Positions 10,807-21,921 of a DNA stretch of 64,000 nucleotides are shown here, in pieces. The notes below the pieces were generated by a model. The model saw only the letters and a list, made by a program, of their open reading frames with translations. It searched no databases and had not been told where the DNA came from. Source of the stretch: Physella acuta. Taxonomy: Eukaryota > Mollusca > Gastropoda > Physidae. A program made the translations under genes and the position numbers. The stretch is taken from assembly GCF_028476545.1 (NCBI RefSeq), contig NW_026732263.1:183957-247956 (forward strand), read 5' to 3'. Within the stretch, counting starts at the first letter, position 1. Each line of letters starts with the position of its first letter.

Positions 10807-13548
10807 AATAAGAAGTGGGATACAAGATTTGCCATAGACTATTTCTAAAAATGGTATAATATTAATAAATATCGTGAACTACAATCTAGGCTTAAATAAT
10901 AGCTTTAATCCTAACTTTTTAAGACCCTAACAACACTCCAAGCGGTCAACAGGCCAGCTTGCCATGCTGCAACGATGCTCCCAGCGTCCAATAAAATTTT
11001 ATTTATTCAATTAAACATTTTCAGCAAAGTTTTATCACAAATCTGCCATTTTTCATTGTATTTACTTCTTGTAGTTTTCTTGTTCTGTTGATTTAGTATT
11101 TTATAGAATTTTTTGTAAAACCACTTGCAATCCTGCATTTTTTAACATTGTGGAACGCTGTTGCTGTTCAGTTGCAGCTTCTAAAAGTTTACGTCATCAT
11201 GTTATAAAATTAACTAAAATTAAAGTACTTAGGCCTATGCAAATTCTAATCCGATCCACATTTGTGAAAGAAAAATGGGACGTACTTTCGTTTTCTTTAA
11301 ATAACAACTCATGAAAAGTAGGCCTAATTCTTATTAATAATTTTTCAAACAAACTTATTTTTTTTCAAAATGACAAACCCGGAAGCGTTGAACCGAACGG
11401 CCTACCTAATAGTTCAAGAAAGTCCACTACATGCAATTTTGAGGGGGGTTGTAGGCTGAGGTGTGACATCATTTTAGTAGCGAGGCTCACTAACTTGAAA
11501 GCGTCTCTGGTTGCTAACAACAACATGGCGTCCTAAACCGGACGCTTAGTTTCGGACATTTTTCTTGTCTGCCCAAGTGACTTTCTAGGAATTCATTTTT
11601 AAAATGTTTACCTCGTGAAAAATGGCGGTTTTTTCACATAATGTAAACAAACTATAAATGGCAGTGCTAAATATGCCAGAGAAACGCTATAAATTGCTTT
11701 GGATAATGAAGACCGAAGCTCAAAAAGTGGTGCCGACAAACATTCGTAGATCTTTTTAAATATTAGCTACTACGATGTAGATCGGAAACCGAAAGTACAT
11801 CAATATTAGATTTAGCAGTCTGTGTAAAAATAAATCGAATATTACATGCGCTAATTTTTAAAAAAATTCTCCAAAATGGTCACCACCAAAAGTAAAATTC
11901 CATAACCCACGTGACCGCTATTGGGCGGGAGACGTTTGCCTAGGTGGCTCTATCGACTCTTTACTACGTTTGTGTTGTTATTTATGTTGACAATCGTTAA
12001 GTGAATATTTTCCAATTTTAATTTTTACATTGCTGGACAAATTAATTAAGTATTTCAATCTGAACATGGGAAGATAGGAATTAGTTGGTATTTCTGTAAA
12101 AGCCCGTAAACCGGTGATCTCGTGGTGAAACGCGATCTCGATACGTCTAGTAAAGTCTAGGTGCTAAATTATTTACTTGATTTTATTATTACTAATTACG
12201 ACTTGATCGAATTATAGTTAATATTATTTTCATTTGCTTTCATTTTTTATATAGACTAATTGATTATTATGATTTAGATCCAGAAGGACTAGGCTAATAA
12301 ATTATAATAATCATATTAGAGGACAGCCTGCATAAACAAAAAGTTTGCATTCTTAGATCTAGATCTAGTTGACACAGTACTTGGACTTGCGCACACGCTC
12401 GCGTGGCGAAAGAACGCAAGCGGGCTCGTGACGAATTTGCATAATTTTTCACTCACAAGTGATCAACGTTAATGTGATAGGCGTAGCCTAACAATCTTTA
12501 AATAGATCTAGACACCAGCTCTAGATACAAATTTAAGTATTAAAACTCCGCCTGGATATGTCTAGCTTCGGACGGGCGATGTTTCTCTCGTTGAGAAAAC
12601 AACGCGAGCTAGCCGTCACTACGCACAGCCTATGAGTGGCGATGTTTGGAATGCATTTCTCGCTCACATGTGATGAAATTTAATGCAACGACAGTTTTAA
12701 AAATAAAAACAGATATTTTATGATGTCTATATAGATCTACTTTTTTTAAATATTTAAAACTCAGTCTGGACAAAGCTTCCATGCTGGATAAGGGAGGAGG
12801 GTTAGATTCCGCCGTTAACTCAATCTATTATTATTAGGCCTAATTGTCCTAATTAAACATTCCTATTTACACTGATTAATCAAGACTGAATAAAAGTGAA
12901 AATGAATACCTTTAAAAAGTTTAGACCTATATATTTTTAAACATTTATACGTGATTATTTTTGGTTCATTCATTTGGCGTTTACTAGAAATACAGTAAAT
13001 AGATTACATAACCAAGTTACGAGTATCCTTTCGATTTCGTTTTATTGCAGCATACCTCCACTTCCCCCTCCCCACACATGATCCTTATGAACCTCCTTGG
13101 TCGTTTTCAGGTCAACTTTAGGAACCAGATCTTTGACTGGTTGTCATGGAAAAATCTTTCACAGCTAAGCTGTATGGCACCAATAATTAAAATTAGGGAT
13201 TTTGGTAAAAAAACACTAATCATCATATAAAAATAAAAATTACATATTCTTGTAGAGCTCAACTATATGAAAACAAAACAAAAAAGATTTTCTGTCTAGC
13301 TCAAATAGTTTTTTTTTAGCGAATTTTTTTGTGAGGGGTGGAATGCCCTTGCTTTTGCATTGCCCAATTGTGACAAGTCATGGTATACCTGAATAAATTG
13401 AGCATAGTTATTTTACTTGCAGTTGTATTTTGTTCATATTTGCAGAGTTGAGCTAGAATGATATATAGAACTTGTATATGCTGTTGAAATAAATAAAAAT
13501 AATACAGAAGTATATTTTTGTGTTGGCTTCCTTCCATAACCCCAAAAA
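10807..13548. other. Stretch without a recognised gene
   Basis: Apart from MITE copy B I see only AT-rich unique-looking DNA with CpG-containing patches at 12380-12660. A short open stretch at 13045-13230 on the + strand has no recognisable domain. The missing 5' exon of NOLC1 could lie here, but I could not pick it out. Confidence 0.5.
11485..11965 (+). mobile_element. 480-bp MITE-like repeat, copy B
   Basis: A diverged second copy of the element at 10178-10615: GGTTGCTAACAACAACATGG, TATGCCAGAGAAACG, then ACGTGACCGCTATTGGGCGG. It is preceded by a GGGGGGTTGTAGGCTGAG stretch also seen at about 56.47 kb. Confidence 0.55.
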
Positions 13549-13914
13549 AAACTGTGCTGCGCAAATATGAACATGTTTCTAAAGCAATGTTTTACAGTGA
13601 ATGAAAGAACTACAAAGTTAGCAATCTAAAGTAAATGACTTGAACACTGAAATGTGCATATAACTGCATATAACTGCCCCATTATTTTGGGCAGGTGAAG
13701 TAGAGTCCATCTTTAAGACATTTTGTTATAAAACTGTGCTGCGCAAATATAAAAAAGTTTCTAAAGCAATGCTTTATATAAATACAGTGAATGAAAGAAC
13801 TACATAGTTAGCAATCTAAAGTAAATGACTTGAACACTGTAATGTGCATATAATTGCCTTATTATTTTGGGCAGGTGAAGTAGAGTCTATCTTTAAGCCA
13901 TTTTGTTAAAAGTG
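13549..13914. repeat. Tandem duplication, period 182 bp
   Basis: The segment starting AACTGTGCTGCGCAAATAT at about 13549 repeats from about 13731, about 90% alike, with small indels. Two copies only. Confidence 0.8.
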
Positions 13915-16004
13915 AACTGAAGTTATCTGATCAATGTTTTTATGTGTGTATTGTGTATGAATTCTGATTTTCAGCATATAAATATAACTAAGTAAGGGTA
14001 AGTACTGTAAGTAGAACTTGAATACTTAAAATTACAGTTAGCACATAGCTAGTGTAGTGTATTCTAGCAACAGACAGGTAACCTATGTCTGACTCAGCAA
14101 AATTTTACTTCAAGCAAAACTAGAACCAGAGTTGAAAAAATGAAAGACAGGTAGATCTATATTAAAATATGTTTAAAACAACAAGTAGGAGATTTGTTTG
14201 TACATTACATAAGAATACTGTTGTTAGTGTATCAAAACTAAAAGCCGGCAGATCGGGATGAAGAAATATATTAATATAACATTGGAGTCAATGGGGGCAA
14301 CGTGACCTACTTACGGTGACTACTTTCAAATGAGTATTTACTAATGTCAAAGTCAAAATATCCAAAAATAAATATCATTTCTATAAAAATGGGATGTATC
14401 TGCTCTGGAAACTTTCATTATCTAAATGGAAACTTTTCAAAAATCGCGTTTTTAAAGCATTTGAAGTTAACCTTTATACCGCGGTAAGACCAAAGCAGAG
14501 ACAGCATGCAATCAGATCGCTAAGCCATCAAAACAACTGGAAAACCATTCTACTTTTCATTTAACATTAGGAAATGACCTTTTAAACTTAATTAATTACC
14601 ATAAATTAAAAACTTATTAGTATGCAAAACTAAATCTCGTGCGCCCGGTATCAGAAAGTAATGGGAGATTTCGGGTCATGTTTTTACCGCGATCTCGGCC
14701 GATACCGACAAGCCTATTAAAATCATGTATTTTAGTTCATAATGAGCTAAAATCATCAAATGTAGTGCCTGGTTAGTTAGAGAAATATCTCTAGCTTTTA
14801 TTGGTATTGGTTAAAAAAATAAATAATTAAAATTAAGATTTAGTGAGCCTCGCTAATTTTAGGATTTTAGGGGGGGGGGTTTGGCTTTTTGTGATGATAT
14901 GTGTCAATGGTGTCAATATGTGACAGAGGGGAGGGGGGGTTAAATTTAAAAAAACAGCGCTGTCATTTATGGATGACCCCCCCCCCCCCTCCCAATAGCC
15001 GCCGGGCTATTACACAGCCACTTCCAAACTGAAAACTATGTATCATATTGAACCTAGATCTAATATTATAGATTCTAGTAATAGAAGCAATGGTAATAGA
15101 ATCACAGCACGTTAAATAATTTTGAAAAAGCTGCCACACGTGGCTAAAATGTAAATAGCAGTTTAAAATAAAAAGCGGCTGCTGTAGGTTTTTACCAGAG
15201 CTCGTGTTACGGAGGTGTGGATTTTAAAAAAAAAAAAAAAAAGTAATAATTAAATCTACTAGATCTATCTATTGATTAGGTAATCAAGAGAACCATTCTT
15301 ACAATTCCAGTTTCCTTTTTAAATTCGTGTGCTACTTTGGGGGAAACAGTTGATAAAAAATTATAGACCGCGGAGAACAGAGGTTTCGTAGAATCACCCA
15401 TGTTGTCACAACAGAACTAAAATTGCAAAAGCATGGTAGATCTCAGATTGCCAGTTTTTAATTTATGCTAAAACTCTGCGTTAAACCTTCAGTAAATACA
15501 AAACACAGTAGGCTGGTATAGTATAACTACTTTTATTATATTAAAACAATGTTGCATAAATTAAAATATTCGGTTTTAAAACGATTGATGGACTTTTAAT
15601 TTTTTTCTACTTTTGTTTTAATTTAACTCAAAATGTCACTATTGCCCTGTCCAAAATTATTAAGACATCCATTTAAACTCTAACTACAGAAAAATAACTT
15701 AATACATAATAACATAGAATCTATAGGCCTAAAGATTCTTTATTTTTTTAAATAAAAAGTTACGACATTTTTGTTTTAATGTAGGTTTATTGATTTCTAA
15801 TTTAATGTATGGACATCTGCATGGACTAGATTCGACCGACCCCTATCTTATGCTCCAATCTACGGTCATCAACCTTTGTCAGACGCCTTAAACCCCCCTC
15901 CCACACACACACACACTTTCCATAGAAGACATAAATGTAAAGATAAAAAAAAATTCTATTTAGTTGGGTTTTTTTTTCTCAAAGATTCATAATCAATGAC
16001 GGAT
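13915..16004. other. Repeat-bearing intergenic stretch without a gene
   Basis: Contains a MITE fragment at about 14855-14990 that shares the TGTGACAGAGGGGAGGGGG core and GGATGACCCC end with the elements at 10.7 and 56.5 kb, a poly-A tract near 15225, and otherwise AT-rich DNA. No convincing exon on either strand. Confidence 0.5.
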
Positions 16005-16152
16005 TGCTGTCAGATATTTTGTCTGGTATCATTTGCCCTGATATATTTTGTCCGTGAGATCATTTATCATTGAGATAATTTGTACTGATATCTTTTGTCC
16101 TGAGATCATTTGTCCGTGAAATATTTTGTCTGAGATCATGTGTTCTGTCACC
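16005..16152. repeat. Degenerate minisatellite, about 30-bp unit
   Basis: Five or so loose copies of GAGATCATTTGTCCGTGA-like units alternating with ATATTTTGTCC. Confidence 0.65.
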
Positions 16153-16916
16153 GTTTTGGGTGAATATCTTGCAACAACAATCTACATATTTTTTTAAAAA
16201 TACTTTACAATTTACATGTGATGAAGCGCTACTTTTTCTTTAAAAGAAAAGAATGCGTGTTTGTAATCGAGGGGAAGGGGTAAGAAGTAAGGGTGTTTTA
16301 TAACATGAAAAATTTGGTCACTGCTATAGGGGTGGGGCACAACTGTTACATTTTGTGTTAAATAATGTAAGATCCCTATCATGAAATAGAGCACAATCAG
16401 CGGTTTCAAATAGGCCATCCATAATTGGATGCAAAACTGAATCGGCATGGGCAATAGCTGTGACTCGAGTGTCGGAAGATCCAATTTGAAGAATGATGCC
16501 GGTTTGTTCAAACGAGAATTACCGATTGAACATTAGGCTATATTAGAAGTGGGGAGGACGCATAGATGAAGAGAAATCCATTCCACGACGAGTTCAACAC
16601 AATGTGGACCATCAAAGTAGTATAAAGACTAGTTTACCAAAACGTGTACGAATTCATGTTAATGGGTTCGTCCATCACAAGTGGCGTAGATAGGTGAGGG
16701 CGGGTGGGGTGGCTACCCCGGGCGCCGATCCTAGGAGGAACAAACCGTATTGGTTTGAAGCGAAATCATTTAATACATAGAGAAGAAGAGTTTTTACGCA
16801 TTCCACTGTCAATTGTTACAGTTTCGAAAATGGTTAAAACAGTTGGTTAAAACAGGTTTTATTTCACCAATGTGGTTTTATTTCACCAAACGGTAAAAAA
16901 TATGAGATCCTGCGAT

Positions 16917-17255
16917 CTTCTTCTTCTTCTTCTTTGTTCTTAATTTTTAGTGTTGGAAGGGATCGAGCCTTATCTGCCAGAGGGTTGAACTCGAGACTTT
17001 TTCGAATTTATTAACTCGACCACGCCTCCATCACATACGTGTCAGTCAACTAATTATGTGCCAATGAGGTCATTGACCATAGCCTTTGTTCAACCAACGA
17101 CAAACTACAAGGCAGTGCAGTTGTTTGATTTTGGAGTTGTCTCTCCTAGAAGAGTTGCTGCCCCCAGCTAACGAGCCTCATCTGCCCGAGGGTTCGAACT
17201 CGGGACTTTTCGATTTAGCAACCATGAGCTTTACCGACTCGACCACGCCGACCCC
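16917..17255 (-). mobile_element. tRNA-derived SINE with a second internal tRNA-like head
   Basis: Read on the - strand it begins GGCGTGGTCGAGTCGGTAAA (A box) and has GAGTTCGAACCCTC (B box), a unique body, and a tail ending in repeated GAA. Flanks GATCCTGCGAT (16906-16916) and GATCCTGAGAT (17256-17266) form an 11-bp target duplication with one mismatch. Compared with the copy at 57281-57592, a second partial tRNA-like head (about 16970-17030, again with a GAGTTCAACC B-like box) sits in the body. Confidence 0.75.
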
Positions 17256-17275
17256 GATCCTGAGATAATTCTGGC

Positions 17276-17424
17276 CAGAATTTCTTCCAGGCATCTGGAA
17301 AACGTCTACTGCCCCCCCCCCCCTGAACGAATTAAAATGTATATAGAAAATATTTTCACCAGTGTCCCCCCTCCTCGGAAATTTTATTCCTCTTCCGAAA
17401 ATTTCAAGTTGGGAAGAAACACTG
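17276..17424. mobile_element. hAT-like MITE, CAGTGTTTCTTCC family, copy 1
   Basis: The ends CAGAATTTCTTCCAGGC and GGGAAGAAACACTG are inverted copies. Flanks ATTCTGGC (17268-17275) and ATTTTGGC (17425-17432) are an 8-bp target duplication with one mismatch. It inserted directly beside the SINE. The core has C-rich runs and the shared GTATATAGAAAATAT block. Confidence 0.75.
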
Positions 17425-17689
17425 ATTTTGGCCTGGACAATGGTTTACTATTTTCTAATGTTAAAGAGATACAACATAAATAAAAATTGTACCAAACTAC
17501 TTGCTTGCACTACAAAAACAGCTATCTTTCTAGCTTAAATTAAAATGACGCATTACGCTAAATTATAATTCGGCCAAAAATCTAAACTTAAGGCTAACGC
17601 GAATGTTTGGGAATAAATTGTACATATTCATATGTGTTAATGGTGGTGTTATACGGTCATTTGGTTTCTTACTTTCTCTTATATGAAGC

Positions 17690-18190
17690 ATAGAGTAAGT
17701 ATTGTAAGCATGCAAAAAATCGAAATCGTTTTACACCTCTCTGAGTCGGAAAATTCTCAATTTTGTCCGTATGTCTGTGTATACAATGAGTGTCTTTCAA
17801 TGAACACGATAACTTGAGTACCGTTACAGCTAGGCTGATGAAAATTTCATGTATAATTATTACACCAAATTTGTAGTTCTGTTAAACTTTTAAGGGATTT
17901 TCGGTAACCGGAAGAGGAATTTATTATACTTTCGTTTTTTTTTTCAAAAGCCTATAACTTTAGTACAGTTTCTGATAAATGAAATTTCACATAAGGCATA
18001 TAAGTAAAAGATTTAATTCACTTTTTTTTCTGTCAAATTTTGAGTAATTTCCGGTGACCGGAAGTAGTACTTTACGTTATTTCCGATTTCTCAAAAAACA
18101 CATAAGAATTTATAAAGTTCCGCACCGTTATGCACACATTGTTTGCCGTTCACGTGGTGCGCAATTCTTTTTTCTACGAGATTTTATTCT
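17690..18190. repeat. Interspersed repeat with two GGTNACCGGAAG sub-units
   Basis: Two sub-units of about 130-170 bp each carry a TTTCGGTAACCGGAAG or TTTCCGGTGACCGGAAG palindromic box, preceded by an AT-rich arm with CTGATGAAAATTTCATG. Its start resembles CCGTATGTCTGTGTATAC repeats found widely in invertebrate genomes. The family is unknown to me. Confidence 0.45.
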
Positions 18191-19020
18191 ACTAAAAAAA
18201 AGTTTAAGTAAATAAAAATGGATTAAAATTATGTCTATCCCAAGTTGCCATCCCCCGTAACGTTATTTAAGAATATTCGAGAAAGTTTAGGGGAGACTAC
18301 TCCCGTTTTATTTATATTTGGAGAGTGAAAGGAAATGAATAATGGTTATGTCGGGTTGTTAGATGACCAAAACTTCTAGAAGAACACAAAGGTGTGCACA
18401 TTGGCAATCATGTTTTGCCAATGCCAAACATCTTCAATCACATCTTCAATCATATTTTAAGGAATATGCATGCATATCATACCGTTTTTATTCATTAGAC
18501 CTGGTTAAGCCGAAATATTGTCGCTTTTTAAAGTTAAAAAAAAAGCCTAAGCTAAATTACTAAAATTAGTTTGATTTTTTAAAATAATTTTGCAGAGCCT
18601 ATGACAAAAATATTATAGGCCAATAAGTCAATACTTTATCTGGCATTGAGACTGTAAAACAAGGCGTATGTTTTGCCACATTATTGTTATTATTATTAAT
18701 ATTATAGACTAGGATATTGCATTTCATTAGATTTCCTTAGTAAAAAGTAACTAAAATCCCAAAAAAAGAGTTATTGAATCCAGTAACATTACTTATCATT
18801 ACTAACATAGCCACTAAACTTTAAAGTAATAAATGAAGCTTTATTCTAATTTGAAAATTCAGGCATTGAGGCTAGATTTTATTTTAAATTTTAGTTTTTA
18901 GTAGGCCCTAATTTTAATTTTAAGTAATTTAGTTAGGCCTAGTATTTTCATTTTTTAGTAGATCTATCATTTTATCTTTATAATTATATTATAGCTAGGC
19001 CTATAGGAATATTAATAAAT
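18191..19020. other. AT-rich stretch, no gene seen
   Basis: Only low-complexity TTTTAGTAGGCCTA-like text. A 66-residue open stretch at 18363-18563 has no recognisable feature. Confidence 0.5.
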
Positions 19021-19385
19021 GGTAATCTATGGTTTTGAGTACGTAAAATCGCCCGCGGCTATTAATGTACGAAAACATTACCTCATTGTCAAGGCTTTAG
19101 TAATAAAACAGATAGACTATTAGTACTGTCTTTAACTTGTAGTTTTTCTCACTAAATCTAGAATTTACACAATTATCAATTTAAACATGACCACTGAATA
19201 ATAGACATCCATATTTAATCCATTAGGCACTAACTTTGGAGTTTTTAGTTTGTTTTAAACTAAATTACTTAATTTAATATTTATTGTCAATCACTGCCAT
19301 GTCCAACACATCTCTCCATGACAACTCTTCTTAAGCTTGAAGCTAAAGAAAACCACAAATCAAGTTAGACTTTTTAAGTGGCCAT

Positions 19386-19862
19386 GCACAAGAGTTCCTT
19401 ACTAGTGATCACCAAATAGTGGTCACGTGGTTTTTTTTTTCAAAAAAAATTTGGTTGTCATTTTTCCGGCTGGTCTTATAAAAAAACGGTTGACTATATT
19501 TGATTTATTTTTTCATAGACTGATAAAAGTAATAATGCTTTAGTATGGAAATCAATTTTGTAATATGGAAATCGATATTTAAAAAGTTCTAGTATTTTTG
19601 ATGAAACTTTTAAATTTAGCCTTCATTCTCCAACGCAAATTTTAAAATGCTTTTCTGGCATATATAGCCCTGCCACCTATAGCTTGTTGTTATAACGTGA
19701 AAGTCCCGCCATTTTGCGTGTGGTAAACATTTTAAAAACTAATTAGTAGAAGGTCTCTGGAATTTGGCCGAAAAATCGTCGGAAGTCAAGCGTCCGGTCC
19801 GGGCGCCATATTGTTGTTAGCAACCGGCCACGCCTCCGGGTTAGCGAGAAATACTATTAACT
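19386..19862 (-). mobile_element. 480-bp MITE-like repeat, copy C, nested
   Basis: Reverse-complement match to copies A and B: CACCAAATAGTGGTCACGTG at the left and GTTGTTAGCAACCGG then TTAGCGAGAAATACT at the right. It sits inside the composite element and is therefore a younger insertion or part of its load. Confidence 0.6.
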
Positions 19863-19900
19863 TGTGAGGTAACTAATACTATCTGTTTTATTACTAATTA

Positions 19901-20846
19901 CATTAACCTCACTGCAGCTACCATTTGTTTTTTTTGTCAAGGCTTTAAAAGAAGTGTATTGCGATATGTTTGTGTCAAATATTATAGATAAATGAATAGG
20001 CCTAATAAACCTAAATCAATGGCTAAATATATAAATATAGGCCAGAAGTTAACTTTAAACAGCAGTGTCTGCGAGCAAGATTTGCTATATATATAAACAG
20101 CAGCCATTTGTAAAATAGAGTGGCTTCCCCCTGAATCTCGCGCTATAAGTTTATAAAAATAAAACTTAAACTAGATGGCTGCTATAGTAAATGAGCATGG
20201 TTGCATCTGGTGGAAACATCGCTAGTCTTCATTTATTACTGAAAAGTTTTAATTCAATTGTTTAAAAACACGTACATAAATGAAACATGAAAACATTTTT
20301 GTATTTTAAAAAACATAAATCCTCCTTAAAATGTGAAATAAGTATTAAAATTTAAGGAGTCACCTGTTTTTCACATTAACCTCACTGCAGCTACCATTTG
20401 TTTTTTTTGTCAAGGCTTTAAAAGAAGTGTATTGCGATATGTTTGTGTCAAATATTATAGATAAATGAATAGGCCTAATAAACCTAAATCAGTGGCTAAA
20501 TATATAAATATAGGCCAGAAGTTAACTTTAAACAGCAGTGTCTGCGAGCAAGATTTGCTATATATATAAACAGCAGCCATTTGTAAAATAGAGTGGCTTC
20601 CCCCTGAATCTCGCGCTATAAGTTTATAAAAATAAAACTTAAACTAGATGGCTGCTATAGTAAATGAGCATGGTTGCATCTGGTGGAAACATTGCTAGTC
20701 TTCATTTATTACTGAAAAGTTTTAATTCAATTGTTTAAAAACACGTACATAAATGAAACATGAAAACATTTTTGTATTTTAAAAAACATAAATCCTCCTC
20801 AAAATGTGAAATAAGTATTAAAATTTAAGGAGTCACCTGTTTTTCA
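19901..20846. repeat. Recent tandem duplication, 2 x 473 bp
   Basis: Starting CATTAACCTCACTGCAGC, the 473-bp unit is repeated directly from 20374. I count three substitutions (CAATGG/CAGTGG, ACATCG/ACATTG, CTTAAA/CTCAAA), so the copies are about 99.4% identical. Confidence 0.9.
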
Positions 20847-20984
20847 CATTACAAGTCGCGGGCGATTTTACGTACCTAAAACGATAGATTACCTAATAAA
20901 CTATAGGCCTAATTACAAATTAGTAATTTAATAATTTTTAGACAGGCCTACATGTAGTAAATATTGCATAGGACAAAAATTAGT

Positions 20985-21699
20985 TAAAACTCCATTTTAG
21001 CGTATTTAATCGCCGCTTCACGTTCACCTCCAGTTGAGCGTATTTTATTATAAACAGTGTTTAAAACAACTGAAAGACACAAAAACGTAAGGAAAACGCT
21101 AGGCCTTATTTATTTGTTTTTTGTTTTAGTTTTCTGATAATTTACTTTTGTCAAAACTTAGGCTAAGAAGAAAAATCCAAATTTGAAACATTAATTTTTA
21201 CTCTTGAAAAATGTTAGTGTCAGTTAAAATTTCATGGCAATCAGTAAAGTATGAAACTCATAATTGCAAAGAAGTTTATATTGTTACAAGTATCACCCAC
21301 ACTACGCATACTCTAAACTTATATGAACTCACAATCACCCAAAAACTGATGTCACCATAATTTCAAATAGCTAGGCCTATGACTATGACTTATGATTAAA
21401 GTGAATGTGAACTCACGGTGAACCTTGACCATGTAGGGATTTTTCCCCCGCTGACAAGAAAATGCGAGCCGTCGTCCATCACCGCTATTAAATTGGAACT
21501 GTAGGCCTAATGCTTATTTATATTTTTATACCTGTTCTAATTAAAACACACATTATTTAAAAAAAAAATTAAGTAGATCTAGATCTAATATTAGTGTTTT
21601 CTTAAATATTTTGTGTGTTTCGTTTGTGTTTATAATCAAGTACGTTCAACCTTAGGTGAACTTGAAGCGGCGAATAAAATACGTTAAAATGGAGTTTTA
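20985..21699. mobile_element. 715-bp element with about 60-bp inverted ends
   Basis: The left end (AAAACTCCATTTTAGCGTAT, then CGCCGCTTCACGTTCACCT) and the right end (AGGTGAACTTGAAGCGGCG, then ACGTTAAAATGGAGTTTT) are inverted copies over about 60 bp. The target duplication is unclear. It lies about 200 bp before the first coding exon of SPSB3. Confidence 0.7.
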
Positions 21700-21900
21700 C
21701 CCAAAAAAAAGTGTTTTATTTTTATCTTTATTAATCTTTAATTTTTTTAGTCATTTAGTCATAGTGTGAAGGTAGAAAATTATATTAAAAAATCTGTTTT
21801 CTTCCTTAATTAGGCGCCATGCCACTATAATACTTACCGCTATAGCCCTAATTATTAATTTTTGTTAAGCCTAAAATTCTGAAATGTTATTGTTTAACAG

Positions 21901-21921
21901 ATTTTATCTGCATGATTTACA
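21901..21921 (+). promoter_or_regulatory. SPSB3: 5' UTR part of the first coding exon of SPSB3
   Basis: The acceptor TGTTATTGTTTAACAG ends at 21900, so the start-codon exon is spliced to an upstream non-coding exon that I could not place. A CG-rich patch at about 21420-21500, inside the 715-bp element, is one candidate. Confidence 0.5.

Larger units (their letters stand above)
19021..20893. mobile_element. Composite non-autonomous DNA element with 36-bp inverted ends
   Basis: The left end GGTAATCTATGGTTTTGAGT continues to a GTAAAATCGCCCGC block at 19056; the right end at about 20858-20893 is its inverted copy (33 of 36 positions alike). Similarity weakens beyond, where both sides have CTATAGGCCTA in inverted order. 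Inside lie the third copy of the 480-bp MITE and a tandem 473-bp duplication. A second inverted pair, TTAGTAATAAAACAGATAG (about 19099) with its complement at about 19878, suggests nested insertion. Confidence 0.7.

Noticed and set aside
16680-16745. Another CAGTGGCGTAG-family MITE (AAGTGGCGTAGATAGG)
   Set aside because: The left end resembles the family, but I found no matching right end or target duplication.
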